A stretch of 64,000 nucleotides of DNA from Streptomyces actinomycinicus (GTDB lineage: Bacteria; Actinomycetota; Actinomycetes; Streptomycetales; Streptomycetaceae): positions 1 through 64,000 of the forward strand of contig NZ_JAERRK010000014.1 of the NCBI RefSeq assembly GCF_016741775.1, in the 5' to 3' direction. Position 1 is the stretch's first letter. The number at the start of each line of letters is the position of its first letter. This document shows positions 46,962-55,757 of the stretch, piece by piece. Made by a program: the position numbers and the translations under genes. A model generated the notes under the pieces. It saw only the letters and a list, made by a program, of their open reading frames with translations. It was not told the DNA's origin and ran no database searches.

Positions 46962-48389
46962 GTGCGCACACGCCTTCTCCCGCTCCTCATCGTCCTGCTG
47001 GCCGCCGTGCTGCTCGCGCTCGGCGTCCCGCTCGCCGTCAGCGTGGCCGCCGCCCAGCAGCAGCGGGTCGTCGTCGACCGGATCGACGACACGGCACGCT
47101 TCGCGGCGCTCGCCCAGTTCGTCACCGACGGGCCGGGCGGCCCCCAGCTCACGCCCACGGACGAGCGCTGGGAGACGCTGCGCAGCGAACTGCAGAGCTA
47201 CTACGGCGTCTACGGCATCCGCGCGGGCGTCTTCTACCGCAACGGCTCGGCGATGGCCAACGCACCCGGCGACTGGTTCGTACCGCCGACGGGGGAGTTC
47301 CGCCGCGCGTTCGACGAGGCGCTGCTCAGCCGGCGCAGCCACGACCCGCGACAGGTGTGGCCCTGGCAGCGCGGCCGGCTGATCGTCGCTTCGCCGGTGA
47401 TCCGGGACGGGGACGTCGTGGCGGTCGTGGTCACCGACTCGCCCACCGGGCAGGTACGGTCCCGGATCCTGCGCGGCTGGCTGTTCATCGGGGCCGGCGA
47501 GATCGCGGCCATGCTGCTCGCCGTCGGCGCGGCACTGCGGCTGACCGGCTGGGTGCTCAGGCCGGTACGGGTCCTGGACGCCACCACCCACGACATCGCC
47601 ACCGGGCGCCTGAAGTCCCGGGTGGCGGCAGCCGGAGGACCGCCGGAACTCAGACGTCTGGCCCGCTCGTTCAACGAGATGGCGGACAACGTCGAGGCCG
47701 TGCTGGAGCAGCAGCGCGCCTTCGTCGCCGACGCCTCGCACCAGCTGCGCAACCCGCTCGCGGCGCTGCTGCTGCGCATCGAACTGCTGGCTCTGGAACT
47801 CCCCGAGGACAACGCGGAGATCGCCTCGGTCCGCACCGAGGGCAAGCGGCTCGCGCAGGTGCTGGACGACCTGCTCGACCTCGCCCTGGCCGAGCACGCC
47901 GAGGCCGACCTGGAGCTGACCGACGTCGGTGCGCTCGCCGAGGAGCGGGTTGCCGCCTGGACACCGGCCGCCGACGCTCAGGGCGTCCGGCTGACCGGGG
48001 ACTGCCCGCCCACCACCGCCTGGGCGGACCCGATAGCCCTGTCCAGCGCCCTGGACGCGGTGATCGACAACGCCGTGAAGTTCACCCCGGAGGGCGGCAC
48101 GGTGGAGGTGACCGTCTCCGCCGACGGCGACACCTCGACGGTCGTCGTCACGGACACCGGCCCCGGACTCACCGACGAGGAACTCGCGCGCGTGGGCGAC
48201 CGTTTCTGGCGCAGCGGACGGCACCAGAACGTGAAGGGCTCGGGCCTGGGACTGTCCATCAGCCGTGCCCTGCTCGCGGCGGCCGGCGGCTCGATCGACT
48301 ACGCCCACCACGAGCCACGGGGCTTGCGGGTGACGGTCACGGTGCCGCGGCACGGCCGGACCGGGACGGGTTCGCCGGGCGCCCTCTAG
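46962..48389 (+). CDS. gluK: Sensor histidine kinase GluK
   Basis: 475 aa. Two membrane segments (about 5-30 and 170-195) frame a 140-residue extracytoplasmic sensor domain. HAMP follows (about 195-250), then HisKA with His 260 (ADASHQLRNPLAALLLRIELLALEL) and an HATPase with AVIDNAVKFTPEGG, DTGPGLTD and GSGLGLSISRALL. It has a GTG start and is cotranscribed with gluR. In S. coelicolor GluK is reported as the glutamate sensor of the adjacent gluABCD uptake operon. Confidence 0.93.
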   Translation: MRTRLLPLLIVLLAAVLLALGVPLAVSVAAAQQQRVVVDRIDDTARFAALAQFVTDGPGGPQLTPTDERWETLRSELQSYYGVYGIRAGVFYRNGSAMANAPGDWFVPPTGEFRRAFDEALLSRRSHDPRQVWPWQRGRLIVASPVIRDGDVVAVVVTDSPTGQVRSRILRGWLFIGAGEIAAMLLAVGAALRLTGWVLRPVRVLDATTHDIATGRLKSRVAAAGGPPELRRLARSFNEMADNVEAVLEQQRAFVADASHQLRNPLAALLLRIELLALELPEDNAEIASVRTEGKRLAQVLDDLLDLALAEHAEADLELTDVGALAEERVAAWTPAADAQGVRLTGDCPPTTAWADPIALSSALDAVIDNAVKFTPEGGTVEVTVSADGDTSTVVVTDTGPGLTDEELARVGDRFWRSGRHQNVKGSGLGLSISRALLAAAGGSIDYAHHEPRGLRVTVTVPRHGRTGTGSPGAL

Positions 48390-48430
48390 GCCCACGGTCC
48401 GCAGGCTCGTCCGGCAGGGGGAGGCGATTC

Positions 48431-49429
48431 CTAGGGCTTCATCGACCGGTAGTAGCGCCGGGCGCCCTCCTGCAGGGGCAGCGGGTCGGTGTAGATGGCG
48501 GTGCGCAGGTCCACCAGCTGGGCGGAGTGGACGTGGGCGCCGATGCCGTCGCGGCTGTTGATCACCGTACGGGTCACCCATTCGGTCAGCCGGGGATCCA
48601 TGTCCGCCCGGGTCATCAGCAGGTTGGACACCGCGATGGTGGGCACCTGAGCGCCCAACTGCACGTGCGGGTACGCCGACTCCGGGATGTTGGTGGCCCG
48701 GTAGTAGCGCGCCCCCTCGCCCTCGGAGTGCAGCCTGGTGATGAGGGCGTCGTCGATCGGCACGAACCGGAACGCGGCCTCCTTCGCCAGCCCGGTCAGC
48801 CCTTTGGTGGGCAGGCCGCCCGACCAGAAGAAGGCGTCGATCTTCCCTTCCTGCAGCCGCGCGGGGCCGATGTCGATGCCGTCCGCCACCGGGGTGATGT
48901 CCTTGCGCGGGTCGATCCCGGCGGAGCGGAGCACCCGGTCGGCGATCAGCCGCACCCCGGAATCGGGCAGCCCGGTCGCCACCCGCTTGTGCCGCAGGTC
49001 TGCGACGCTCTGGATGTCCGAACCGCGGGGCACGATGAGATGCACGTAGTCGTCGTAGAGCCGGGCCACACCGCGCAGCCGTCCGGCACCGCTGCCGTGC
49101 CGCAGTTCGTACGCCGCCACCGCGTCGGCCGCCGCGATGGTGAAGTCGGCCTTCCCGGTGGCCACCCGCTGGACGTTCTGCTGGGAACCGGCGCTGGTGA
49201 GCAGCTTCACCTTCAGGCCCGGCATGTCCCTGCCCAGCTCGGTGCGCAGCCGTTCGCCGTACTCCTGGTAGACCCCGCGGGACGAACCGGTGCTGAACAC
49301 GATCGTGCCGCTCGGCGGCTTCTCGCCCAGGGGCAGCAGCCACCACAGCAGCAGCCCGAGGGCCACGACACCGGCGGTTGCGCCCTGCAGAGCCCGACGC
49401 CTGCTGATTCGGGGGAAGACCTGGGACAT
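48431..49429 (-). CDS. TAXI-family solute-binding protein (orphan)
   Basis: 332 aa. An N-terminal signal/anchor (RRRALQGATAGVVALGLLLWWLLPLG, with an Arg-rich start that could be Tat-like) precedes a TAXI (TRAP-associated extracytoplasmic) domain: IVFSTGSSRGVYQEYGERL, LTSAGSQQNVQRVATGKADFTIAAADAV, VATGLPDSGVRLIADRVLRSAGI. Normally it works with TRAP membrane subunits, but none is adjacent. The related Thermus protein binds glutamate/glutamine, and this gene ends 41 bp from the GluR/GluK genes, so it may present glutamate to GluK (inference). CAGGAT lies 6 nt before the ATG and may be a leaderless -10. Confidence 0.85.
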   Translation of the reverse strand: MSQVFPRISRRRALQGATAGVVALGLLLWWLLPLGEKPPSGTIVFSTGSSRGVYQEYGERLRTELGRDMPGLKVKLLTSAGSQQNVQRVATGKADFTIAAADAVAAYELRHGSGAGRLRGVARLYDDYVHLIVPRGSDIQSVADLRHKRVATGLPDSGVRLIADRVLRSAGIDPRKDITPVADGIDIGPARLQEGKIDAFFWSGGLPTKGLTGLAKEAAFRFVPIDDALITRLHSEGEGARYYRATNIPESAYPHVQLGAQVPTIAVSNLLMTRADMDPRLTEWVTRTVINSRDGIGAHVHSAQLVDLRTAIYTDPLPLQEGARRYYRSMKP

Positions 49430-49507
49430 GCGGCGATCCTGCCAGGCGGCGCGCCACCCTGACCAGGGCCGGGGTCACTCCGGGCCGGTTCGGCGGGCGG
49501 CCGGGCG

Positions 49508-49530
49508 TTGTCAGTGGCGGCCGCTAGGGT
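49508..49530 (+). promoter_or_regulatory. Perfect RecA-NDp (PafBC-type) promoter of the MazG-like gene
   Basis: TTGTCAGTGGC (49508-49518), six bases, TAGGGT (49525-49530): an exact match to the consensus at every fixed position. The -10 ends 6 nt before ATG 49537, so the mRNA is expected to be leaderless. Confidence 0.93.
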
Positions 49531-49536
49531 CGCCGT

Positions 49537-49944
49537 ATGAGTTCTTCGCCCGCCGACCTCGTCCGTGAGTTCCACCGTGCCTTCGGCCTCGACGCCCGCA
49601 GTACGCCGACGGAGGTGGACGCCGAACTGGCCGCGCAGCGCGGGGAACTGCTCGCGGAGGAGGCCGCCGAGGTCGCCGAGGTCGCGGTCGGGGGGCCACT
49701 CGACCGGCTCGCGCACGAGCTGGCCGACGTGGTGTACGTGGCGTACGGCACGGCCCTGGTCCACGGCATCGACCTCGACGAGGTGATCGCCGAGATCCAT
49801 CACGCCAACATGAGCAAGCGCGGCCCGGACGGGCAGATCGCCCGCCGGGCCGACGGCAAGGTCCTCAAGGGGGACCACTACCGGGCGCCGGACGTGTCGG
49901 CCGTGCTGCGCCGCCAGGGCTGGGCACCGGGCGGCGCGGCCTGA
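49537..49944 (+). CDS. MazG-like all-alpha NTP pyrophosphohydrolase
   Basis: 135 aa. The EExxE...ExxD metal-binding pattern of MazG/dUTPase-2 proteins is seen as RGELLAEEAAEVAEV (about 34-48) and RLAHELADVVYVAYG (about 57-71). The C-terminal HHANMSKRGPDGQIARRADGKVLKGDHYRAPD motif is typical of phosphoribosyl-ATP pyrophosphohydrolase-like MazG proteins. Such enzymes hydrolyse (often damaged) NTPs or dNTPs to monophosphates. The gene sits directly behind a consensus DNA-damage promoter, which supports a role in cleaning the nucleotide pool after damage (inference). It is convergent with a lipoprotein gene 15 bp away. Confidence 0.87.
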   Translation: MSSSPADLVREFHRAFGLDARSTPTEVDAELAAQRGELLAEEAAEVAEVAVGGPLDRLAHELADVVYVAYGTALVHGIDLDEVIAEIHHANMSKRGPDGQIARRADGKVLKGDHYRAPDVSAVLRRQGWAPGGAA

Positions 49945-49959
49945 CACCGGTGCCGGTGC

Positions 49960-51408
49960 CTACGAGGACAGTGAGCCGCCCGCCAGTTTCCACTCGCGGT
50001 GCAGGCTGCCCAGGGGAATGGAGCGCTGGATGACCGGTGTGCCGAAGATCGACAACTGGAGCCGCAGGGTGCCGGACAGATCGACGCCGCCGTACACGCC
50101 CCAGGTGCCCTCCGCCTTGGGCGCGCTGCCGTCGGTGGCGGCGGTGACGGTGCCGGAGGCCTCGCCGCGCAGGTACGGGGCCAGGTCGGCGGTGACGCCG
50201 ACGGCGCCGTAGAGGCCGACCGTGGCCTCGGCGCCGAGCGAGGTCTTCACGCTGCCGGCGGTGGTGAGGGAGGCACGCACCGGTGTGCTGGTCATGTTCG
50301 AGGAGCTGACCGGGGTCCATCCCCGGGCCAGGCCGAAGGTGCCGCCCGCCTTGAAGTCGCCCTTCAGGCTCTGTTCGACGTCGACGGTGACGCGGCCGTC
50401 GGCGCTGATCTGGAAGTAGCAGGTCAGATCGAGGTTGACGACGACGGGGACCGGGCCGACCTGCAGCACGGGGTCGGCGTGCAGCTTGGCGAACGGGATC
50501 CGCAAGGGGGTGCCGGTGGCCGCGGCCGCCCGTCCCCTGACCGCCCAGCCGGAGGACCAGTCGCCGGACACACCGAGGTACGCGGAGCCGGGCGGCGCGT
50601 CCGTCCCGGCGCCGCCGTAGGAGAAGTCGACCTGCGGGGCGACCTGGACGAAGCCGTTCACCGATGCGGTGGCCGAGGCCGGGGCGCCCTCGGCCGTCGG
50701 CACCGAGGCGCTCACGTCCAGCCGGAGGCTGCCCAGCGGCACCGTCGCACCCTTGGGTCCGGCGTGCACGTCACCGGCCTTCGACCAGGACACCTTCACA
50801 TCGGGCAACAGCTTGTCCACCGCGAAGGAGGACGGGTCGACCGGCACGGCACCCTTCGCCGTGTCGTCGCCCAGCAGCGCGTTGAGCGTGGCGGGTTCGG
50901 TCTGCACCTCCGTGCCGCCGTCGGTCTCGCCGACCACCTTGGTGACCTTCGCGAGCAGCCCGTGCGGAGCGCCGGGCGCGGGCGCGCTGGCGATCACGTC
51001 GCCCACCGCGGCCCGGTGCGGGGCACTGGGCGAGGCGGTGGCGGAAGCGCCGGCGGAAGAGCTGGGTGAACCTGATGAACTCCCCTTGCCCTTCGGCTTG
51101 TCGGAGAGGACGGCCCGCCGCGTGTGGCTGTCGTAGGCGCTGATGGCGAGCGGGCTCTTGTGGGCCTGCCGCCCGGGTCCGGCCGGGCTGGCCGTCGCCG
51201 TCGCGGTGGTCTTGGGAGCGGCTGCGACGGCGAGCGAGTGGTCCGTGCCGTCGGTGGTCCGGGCGTCGGCCTGGATCTGCCGGGCGTGTCCGGCGGCCGG
51301 CTGTTCCTCGGCCTGCGGCGAGGCCGAGGAACAGGCTGCCGCGAGGAACAGAGAGGTCACGGCGAAAGCGGGCAGCAGGGCACGTCTGTGCCTCATGCGT
51401 CTGCGCAA
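49960..51408 (-). CDS. Hypothetical lipoprotein/secreted protein
   Basis: 482 aa from a TTG start at 51408 (AGGA 6 bp upstream), or 478 aa from ATG 51396. A signal peptide with a lipobox-like LAAACSS precedes a 120-residue Ala/Ser/Pro/Thr-rich linker. The rest (about 130-482) is Gly/Val/Ala-rich with alternating beta-strand-like segments (VPLGSLRLDVSASVPTAEG, SYLGVSGDWSSGWAVRG, PLRIPFAKLHADPVLQVGPVPVVVNLDLTCYFQISADG). No known domain is recognised. It is likely exported and surface-attached. It is followed convergently by the MazG-like gene. Confidence 0.7.
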   Translation of the reverse strand: MRRRMRHRRALLPAFAVTSLFLAAACSSASPQAEEQPAAGHARQIQADARTTDGTDHSLAVAAAPKTTATATASPAGPGRQAHKSPLAISAYDSHTRRAVLSDKPKGKGSSSGSPSSSAGASATASPSAPHRAAVGDVIASAPAPGAPHGLLAKVTKVVGETDGGTEVQTEPATLNALLGDDTAKGAVPVDPSSFAVDKLLPDVKVSWSKAGDVHAGPKGATVPLGSLRLDVSASVPTAEGAPASATASVNGFVQVAPQVDFSYGGAGTDAPPGSAYLGVSGDWSSGWAVRGRAAAATGTPLRIPFAKLHADPVLQVGPVPVVVNLDLTCYFQISADGRVTVDVEQSLKGDFKAGGTFGLARGWTPVSSSNMTSTPVRASLTTAGSVKTSLGAEATVGLYGAVGVTADLAPYLRGEASGTVTAATDGSAPKAEGTWGVYGGVDLSGTLRLQLSIFGTPVIQRSIPLGSLHREWKLAGGSLSS

Positions 51409-51590
51409 GGTCTGTCCTGTGAGAGTGGGGGGTGGCAGAGAGGTACCGGAGAACAGGGTCTACTCGCAGGTAGAACCGGCCGGTAACTCGATGACGGCCA
51501 TGAGCTTGCCATGATCGCGTGCAGACCCCTGCACAATCCGGCCACAACCCAACGTGACCTGTACCACGGTGAGTTGACGGGTGGAGAGGC

Positions 51591-52034
51591 TCAGCGGTCC
51601 GTCAGGCCCGTGCCGCCCAGCCGGGTCAGCAGGTCCGCGAGCAGCGCGATGTCCTCCGGTCCCCACGCCCCGCCGGCGAAGACCTCGGCGGCGGTCTCCT
51701 CCGCCGTGGCCAGCATCTCCGCCAGTCGCTGCCGACCGGTCCCGGTCAGCGCTGCGTAGGCCACGCGCGCGTCCCGGACGTCCCGCTCGCGGGTCACCAG
51801 CCCGATCCGCTCCAGCGGAGCCAGCCCGCGTGTGACCCCGGAGGCGGTCAGCCCCAGCGCGTCGGCCAGGTCGACCCGGCGCATCCGGCCGCCGGGTGCC
51901 TGCCCCAGCCGGAGCAGCAGGGTGAAGTCGGCGAGGCTGACACCGTGCAGCCCGCCGAGCCGCGCGTCGAACCGGCGAACGAGCGCGGCCTGGGCCCGTA
52001 CCAGCCGCAGCGACGCGTCCAGGGCCTCACTCAT
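51591..52034 (-). CDS. MarR-family transcriptional regulator
   Basis: 147 aa. The winged HTH covers about 30-100 (GVSLADFTLLLRLGQAPGGRMRRVDLADALGLTASGVTRGLAPLERIGLVTRERDVRDARVAYAALTGTGRQRL), flanked by dimerisation helices. MarR proteins repress drug- or stress-related genes in response to small ligands. It starts 46 bp after the DUF6204 gene, so the two are probably co-transcribed and the DUF6204 gene may be its target. Confidence 0.9.
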   Translation of the reverse strand: MSEALDASLRLVRAQAALVRRFDARLGGLHGVSLADFTLLLRLGQAPGGRMRRVDLADALGLTASGVTRGLAPLERIGLVTRERDVRDARVAYAALTGTGRQRLAEMLATAEETAAEVFAGGAWGPEDIALLADLLTRLGGTGLTDR

Positions 52035-52080
52035 GCCCGCGCACCCCCGAATCCCTTGCGATCTCCTTGACTACTCAAGT

Positions 52081-52440
52081 TTATGCGCCGTGAGAACGGG
52101 CGGCGCGGCGCTGACGCTTGCTCAGGGGGGCCAGGGAGAGGTCCTCGGCAGTGCTCCGCAGGCGCTTGAAGCCGTAGCCGCCCTCGTTCAGCCAGGCCTT
52201 CGCCGCCTCCTCGGCCTGCTCGGTGGCGTCGAGGATGTCCTCCTCTTCCTCGCCGGCGGCGGAGAAGCGGAAGACGAAGGCGGGCCGGGCGGCGATGTCG
52301 TAGGTGAGGGTGCCCTCGGCGGTGTAGGCGGCGCGCAGGGCGTCGTGTTCGGCGGCGTCGGCCAGCAGAGCGGCACGCTGCGCCTCGGTGAGGGAGTCGA
52401 AGACGCCACGGACGGTGATACGGAAGGTTCGCGTACTCAT
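52081..52440 (-). CDS. DUF6204 family protein
   Basis: 119 aa, no signal or membrane segment. TFRITVRGVFDSLTEAQRAALLADAAEHDALRAAYTAEGTLTYDIAARPAFVFRF resembles the actinobacterial DUF6204 family of unknown function. Glu-rich centre (EEEEDILDATEQAEEAAKAW). The ATG at 52440 has TAAGGT 6 nt upstream (leaderless-type). It is divergent from miaB, with 168 bp between the starts. Confidence 0.8.
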   Translation of the reverse strand: MSTRTFRITVRGVFDSLTEAQRAALLADAAEHDALRAAYTAEGTLTYDIAARPAFVFRFSAAGEEEEDILDATEQAEEAAKAWLNEGGYGFKRLRSTAEDLSLAPLSKRQRRAARSHGA

Positions 52441-52608
52441 TCGGCGACCTTAGGCACAGCGGGGCGGCCTCCTCCACCGGGTTTCCGCCGCCGCCTCAGC
52501 ATCCCGGCCGCCACAGCGCCCCGCCCGGATTCCGACGGGTGCCCCACGCATCCCGCCCCCCGAGGATCGGCGGCAGGGGCTGTCCGAGGGACCGCCTACC
52601 CTTGATGC

Positions 52609-54135
52609 ATGACCAGCAGCAGCGACCGGAGCCCGGCAGTGGACGTTCCCTCCCCCAAGAGTTACGAGATCCGCACCTACGGGTGCCAGATGAACGTCCA
52701 CGACTCCGAGCGATTGGCCGGCCTGCTCGAGGACGCCGGTTACGTGCGCGCGCCCGAGGGCTCCGACGGCGACGCCGACGTGGTGGTCTTCAACACCTGC
52801 GCGGTCCGCGAGAACGCCGACAACCGGCTCTACGGCAACCTCGGCCGCCTCGCGCCGAAGAAGGCCTCGCACCCCGGGATGCAGATCGCGGTCGGCGGCT
52901 GTCTCGCACAGAAGGACCGCGACACCATCGTGAAGAAGGCGCCCTGGGTGGACGTCGTCTTCGGCACGCACAACATCGGCAAGCTGCCCGTCCTGCTGGA
53001 GCGCGCCCGCGTCCAGGAGGAGGCGCAGGTCGAGATCGCCGAGTCCCTGGAGGCCTTCCCCTCCACGCTGCCGACCCGACGCGAGAGCGCCTACGCGGCC
53101 TGGGTGTCGATCTCCGTCGGCTGCAACAACACCTGTACCTTCTGCATCGTCCCGGCCCTGCGCGGCAAGGAGAAGGACCGCCGCCCCGGCGACATCCTCG
53201 CCGAGGTCGAGACGCTGGTCGCCGAGGGCGTCTCCGAGATCACGCTGCTCGGCCAGAACGTCAACGCCTACGGCTCCGACATCGGCGACCGCGAGGCCTT
53301 CAGCAAGCTGCTGCGCGCCTGCGGGAACATCGAGGGCCTGGAGCGGGTCCGCTTCACCTCCCCGCACCCGCGCGACTTCACCGACGACGTGATCGCGGCC
53401 ATGGCCGAGACCCCCAACGTGATGCCGCAGCTGCACATGCCGCTGCAGTCCGGTTCGGACACGGTCCTGAAGGCGATGCGCCGCTCGTACCGCCAGGAGC
53501 GCTACCTCGGGATCATCGAGAAGGTGCGCGCCGCCATCCCGCACGCCGCGATCACCACCGACATCATCGTGGGCTTCCCCGGCGAGACGGAGGAGGACTT
53601 CGAGCAGACGCTGCACGTCGTCCGCGAGGCCCGCTTCGCCCAGGCCTTCACCTTCCAGTACTCCAAGCGCCCCGGCACCCCCGCCGCGACCATGGAGGAC
53701 CAGATCCCCAAGGCGGTCGTCCAGGCGCGCTACGAGCGGCTGGTCGCGCTCCAGGAGGAGATCTCCTGGGAGGAGAACAAGAAGCAGGTCGGCCGCACGC
53801 TGGAGCTGATGGTCGCCGAGGGCGAGGGCCGCAAGGACGGTGCCACCCACCGCCTGTCCGGCCGTGCCCCCGACAACCGCCTGGTCCACTTCACCAAGCC
53901 GGAGCAGGAGGTGCGCCCCGGCGACGTCGTCACGGTCGAGGTCACCTACGCCGCCCCGCACCACCTCCTCGCCGAGGGCCCCGTCCTCGGGGTACGCCGT
54001 ACGCGCGCGGGCGACGCCTGGGAGAAGCGCAACGCCGCGGAGGCCGCCAAGCCGGCGGGCGTCATGCTCGGCCTCCCGAAGATCGGCGTCCCGGCCCCGC
54101 TGCCGGCGGCCACGACCGGTTGCGGCTGCGACTGA
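52609..54135 (+). CDS. miaB: tRNA-2-methylthio-N6-dimethylallyladenosine synthase MiaB
   Basis: 508 aa. MiaB adds methylthio to i6A37 of tRNAs reading UNN codons. Seen: UPF0004 with YGCQMNVHDSER, NTCAVRENAD and GGCLAQKD; radical-SAM CNNTCTFC (CxxxCxxC) at about 168; LLGQNVNAYG; and a C-terminal TRAM domain (about 415-480). The Cys-ending tail GCGCD is unusual. MiaA, which makes its i6A substrate, is 2.5 kb downstream. TACCCT lies 6 nt before the ATG, so a leaderless start is likely; the upstream CTGTCCGAGGG only weakly resembles the RecA-NDp -35. Confidence 0.95.
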   Translation: MTSSSDRSPAVDVPSPKSYEIRTYGCQMNVHDSERLAGLLEDAGYVRAPEGSDGDADVVVFNTCAVRENADNRLYGNLGRLAPKKASHPGMQIAVGGCLAQKDRDTIVKKAPWVDVVFGTHNIGKLPVLLERARVQEEAQVEIAESLEAFPSTLPTRRESAYAAWVSISVGCNNTCTFCIVPALRGKEKDRRPGDILAEVETLVAEGVSEITLLGQNVNAYGSDIGDREAFSKLLRACGNIEGLERVRFTSPHPRDFTDDVIAAMAETPNVMPQLHMPLQSGSDTVLKAMRRSYRQERYLGIIEKVRAAIPHAAITTDIIVGFPGETEEDFEQTLHVVREARFAQAFTFQYSKRPGTPAATMEDQIPKAVVQARYERLVALQEEISWEENKKQVGRTLELMVAEGEGRKDGATHRLSGRAPDNRLVHFTKPEQEVRPGDVVTVEVTYAAPHHLLAEGPVLGVRRTRAGDAWEKRNAAEAAKPAGVMLGLPKIGVPAPLPAATTGCGCD

Positions 54136-54230
54136 GGCGGGGCGCCCCCGCTGCCGCCCGTCCGGGTCTGAGGACCGCCGCCCACGGCATCGCGTGCGGA
54201 GAACACGTTCGCCGGTCGTACCCCGCGGGG

Positions 54231-54465
54231 GTGCGTGCGGGTGGGCGCGCCGGTGCGCGCCGGTGGTGAGTGATCGGTGGGTGCGCTGATGGTGAGTGGT
54301 CGGGTGGGTGCGCTGCTGGGGTGCGTGCGGGTGGGCGCGCCGGTGGTGAGCGACTGGTGGGTGTGCAGATGGTGAGTGGTCGGGTGGGTGCGCTGCTGGG
54401 GTGCGTGCGGGTGGGCGCGCGGGTGGTGAGCGATCGGTGGGTGCGCTGATGGCGGTGCGTGCGGG
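54231..54465. repeat. 80-bp tandem repeat array downstream of miaB
   Basis: Three copies begin at 54231, 54321 and 54401. The first carries a 10-bp insertion; the second and third are 80 bp apart and nearly identical. The sequence is G/T-rich on this strand. No gene is supported in the 542-bp gap 54136-54677; a second set of shorter GCCGGACGGA/GCCGGCAGA repeats follows at about 54480-54570. Confidence 0.85.
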
Positions 54466-54677
54466 GCGGGCGTGCCGATGGACGCCGGTCGGACCTGCCG
54501 GCAGAGGGGTGCCGGACGGATCCGCCGGCAGAAGGGTGTCAGGCCGGTGCGCCGATGCAGCGTGCCGGACGGACGTGTGGACCGAGGTGCACCAGAAGGT
54601 CACGCCGAACGCGGCGTACCGGGCGGACGCGCCGACCGGGGCGTGACGCGCGGTTTGCTCGGGTTACCCTGCCGATC

Positions 54678-55391
54678 ATGCTTGTCGCCGCAGCCGTCCT
54701 GCCCTGCCCTCCGCTGCTCGTACCCGAGGTGGCCGCGGGCGCCGCACCCGAACTGGATGCCGCGCGCGCGGCCTGCGCGGACGCGCTCGGCGTGCTCGCC
54801 GCCGCCCGCCCGGACCTGCTGGTGGTCATCGGCTCCGCCGACCCGGCCGGTCAGGGCTCGTTCCCACAGGGCACGGCGGGCTCGTTCCGCGGGTTCGGAG
54901 TCGACGTGGACGTACGCCTCGGCGCAGCCCCGCACCCCGTCCCCGGACCCGAGCTGCCGCCCTCGCTGGCCGTCGCCGGCTGGCTGCTGGAGCGCACCGG
55001 CTGGGCCGACGCCCCGATCGAGGGGCTCGGCGTGGACGCCTCCCTGCCGCCCGAGCGGTGTGCCGGGACGGGAAGGGAACTGGGCGCGCGGGCCGGGCGG
55101 GTGGCGCTGCTGGTGATGGGAGACGCCAGCGCCTGCCGCACGCTCAAGGCGCCCGGGTACCTGGACGACCGCGCGGCACCCTTCGACGCGGAGGTGGCAC
55201 GGGCGCTCGGCGCGGCGGACCTGGCGGCCCTGCGCGCCCTGGACCCCGCGCTGGCCCACGAACTGAAGGCCTCCGGCCGCGCCCCCTGGCAGATCCTGGC
55301 CGGTGCGGCCGAACATGCCGACCTCACCGGCGCCCTGCTGTACGAGGACGCCCCGTACGGCGTGGGCTACCTGGTCGCGACCTGGTCCTGA
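54678..55391 (+). CDS. Class III extradiol dioxygenase-like (LigB/MEMO-type) protein
   Basis: 237 aa. It begins MLVAAAVLPCPPLLVPEVAAGAA, and LLVVIGSADPAGQ, LLVMGDASACRT and ELKASGRAPWQILAGAAEHA resemble the class III extradiol ring-cleavage dioxygenase fold, but the usual metal-binding His pairs (such as the HP after the start) are replaced (CPP here), so catalysis is doubtful. It is conserved between miaB and miaA in Streptomyces (from memory), without known function. TACCCT lies 7 nt before ATG 54678. Confidence 0.75.
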   Translation: MLVAAAVLPCPPLLVPEVAAGAAPELDAARAACADALGVLAAARPDLLVVIGSADPAGQGSFPQGTAGSFRGFGVDVDVRLGAAPHPVPGPELPPSLAVAGWLLERTGWADAPIEGLGVDASLPPERCAGTGRELGARAGRVALLVMGDASACRTLKAPGYLDDRAAPFDAEVARALGAADLAALRALDPALAHELKASGRAPWQILAGAAEHADLTGALLYEDAPYGVGYLVATWS

Positions 55392-55433
55392 CACCGGCCA
55401 CGGCACCCCCCACTCGCCCGACGACCCCAGCCC

Positions 55434-55612
55434 CCGGCCTTCGGCTCCGGGCTCCGGCTCCGTGCTCCGGCCTTCGGCTCCGGGTTCCGGCCTTCGGCTC
55501 CGGGTTCCGGCCTTCGGCTCCGGGTTCCGGCCTTCGGCCCCCGGCCTTCGGCTCCGGGTTCCGGGCTTCGGCCCCCGGCCTTCGGCTCCGGGCTTCGGCC
55601 TTCGGCTCCGGT
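55434..55612. repeat. 20-bp tandem repeat array (minisatellite)
   Basis: CCTTCGGCTCCGGGTTCCGG units recur with an exact 20-bp period at 55491, 55511 and 55531, with shorter and variant copies around. In both directions the frames are open by chance only. No gene is supported in 55392-55757; a smaller GTCCGCCGTACCGCCG repeat follows at about 55671-55740. Confidence 0.88.
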
Positions 55613-55757
55613 CCGGGCAGACTCTTCTGCGCATGAGGCGGCGGGCGGCCGGGAGAGGTTCCTCTCCGCGACCGTCCGCCGTACCGCCGGTCTCCGTACC
55701 GCCGTCCGCCGTATCGCCGTACCGCCGGTCTCCGCTGCGCCGCCGCACGCGGAAGCG

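Noticed and set aside
52580..52602. miaB promoter as a RecA-NDp site
   Set aside because: CTGTCCGAGGG-N6-TACCCT has the spacing but only about 7 of 11 and 3 of 6 matches; kept only as a probable leaderless -10.
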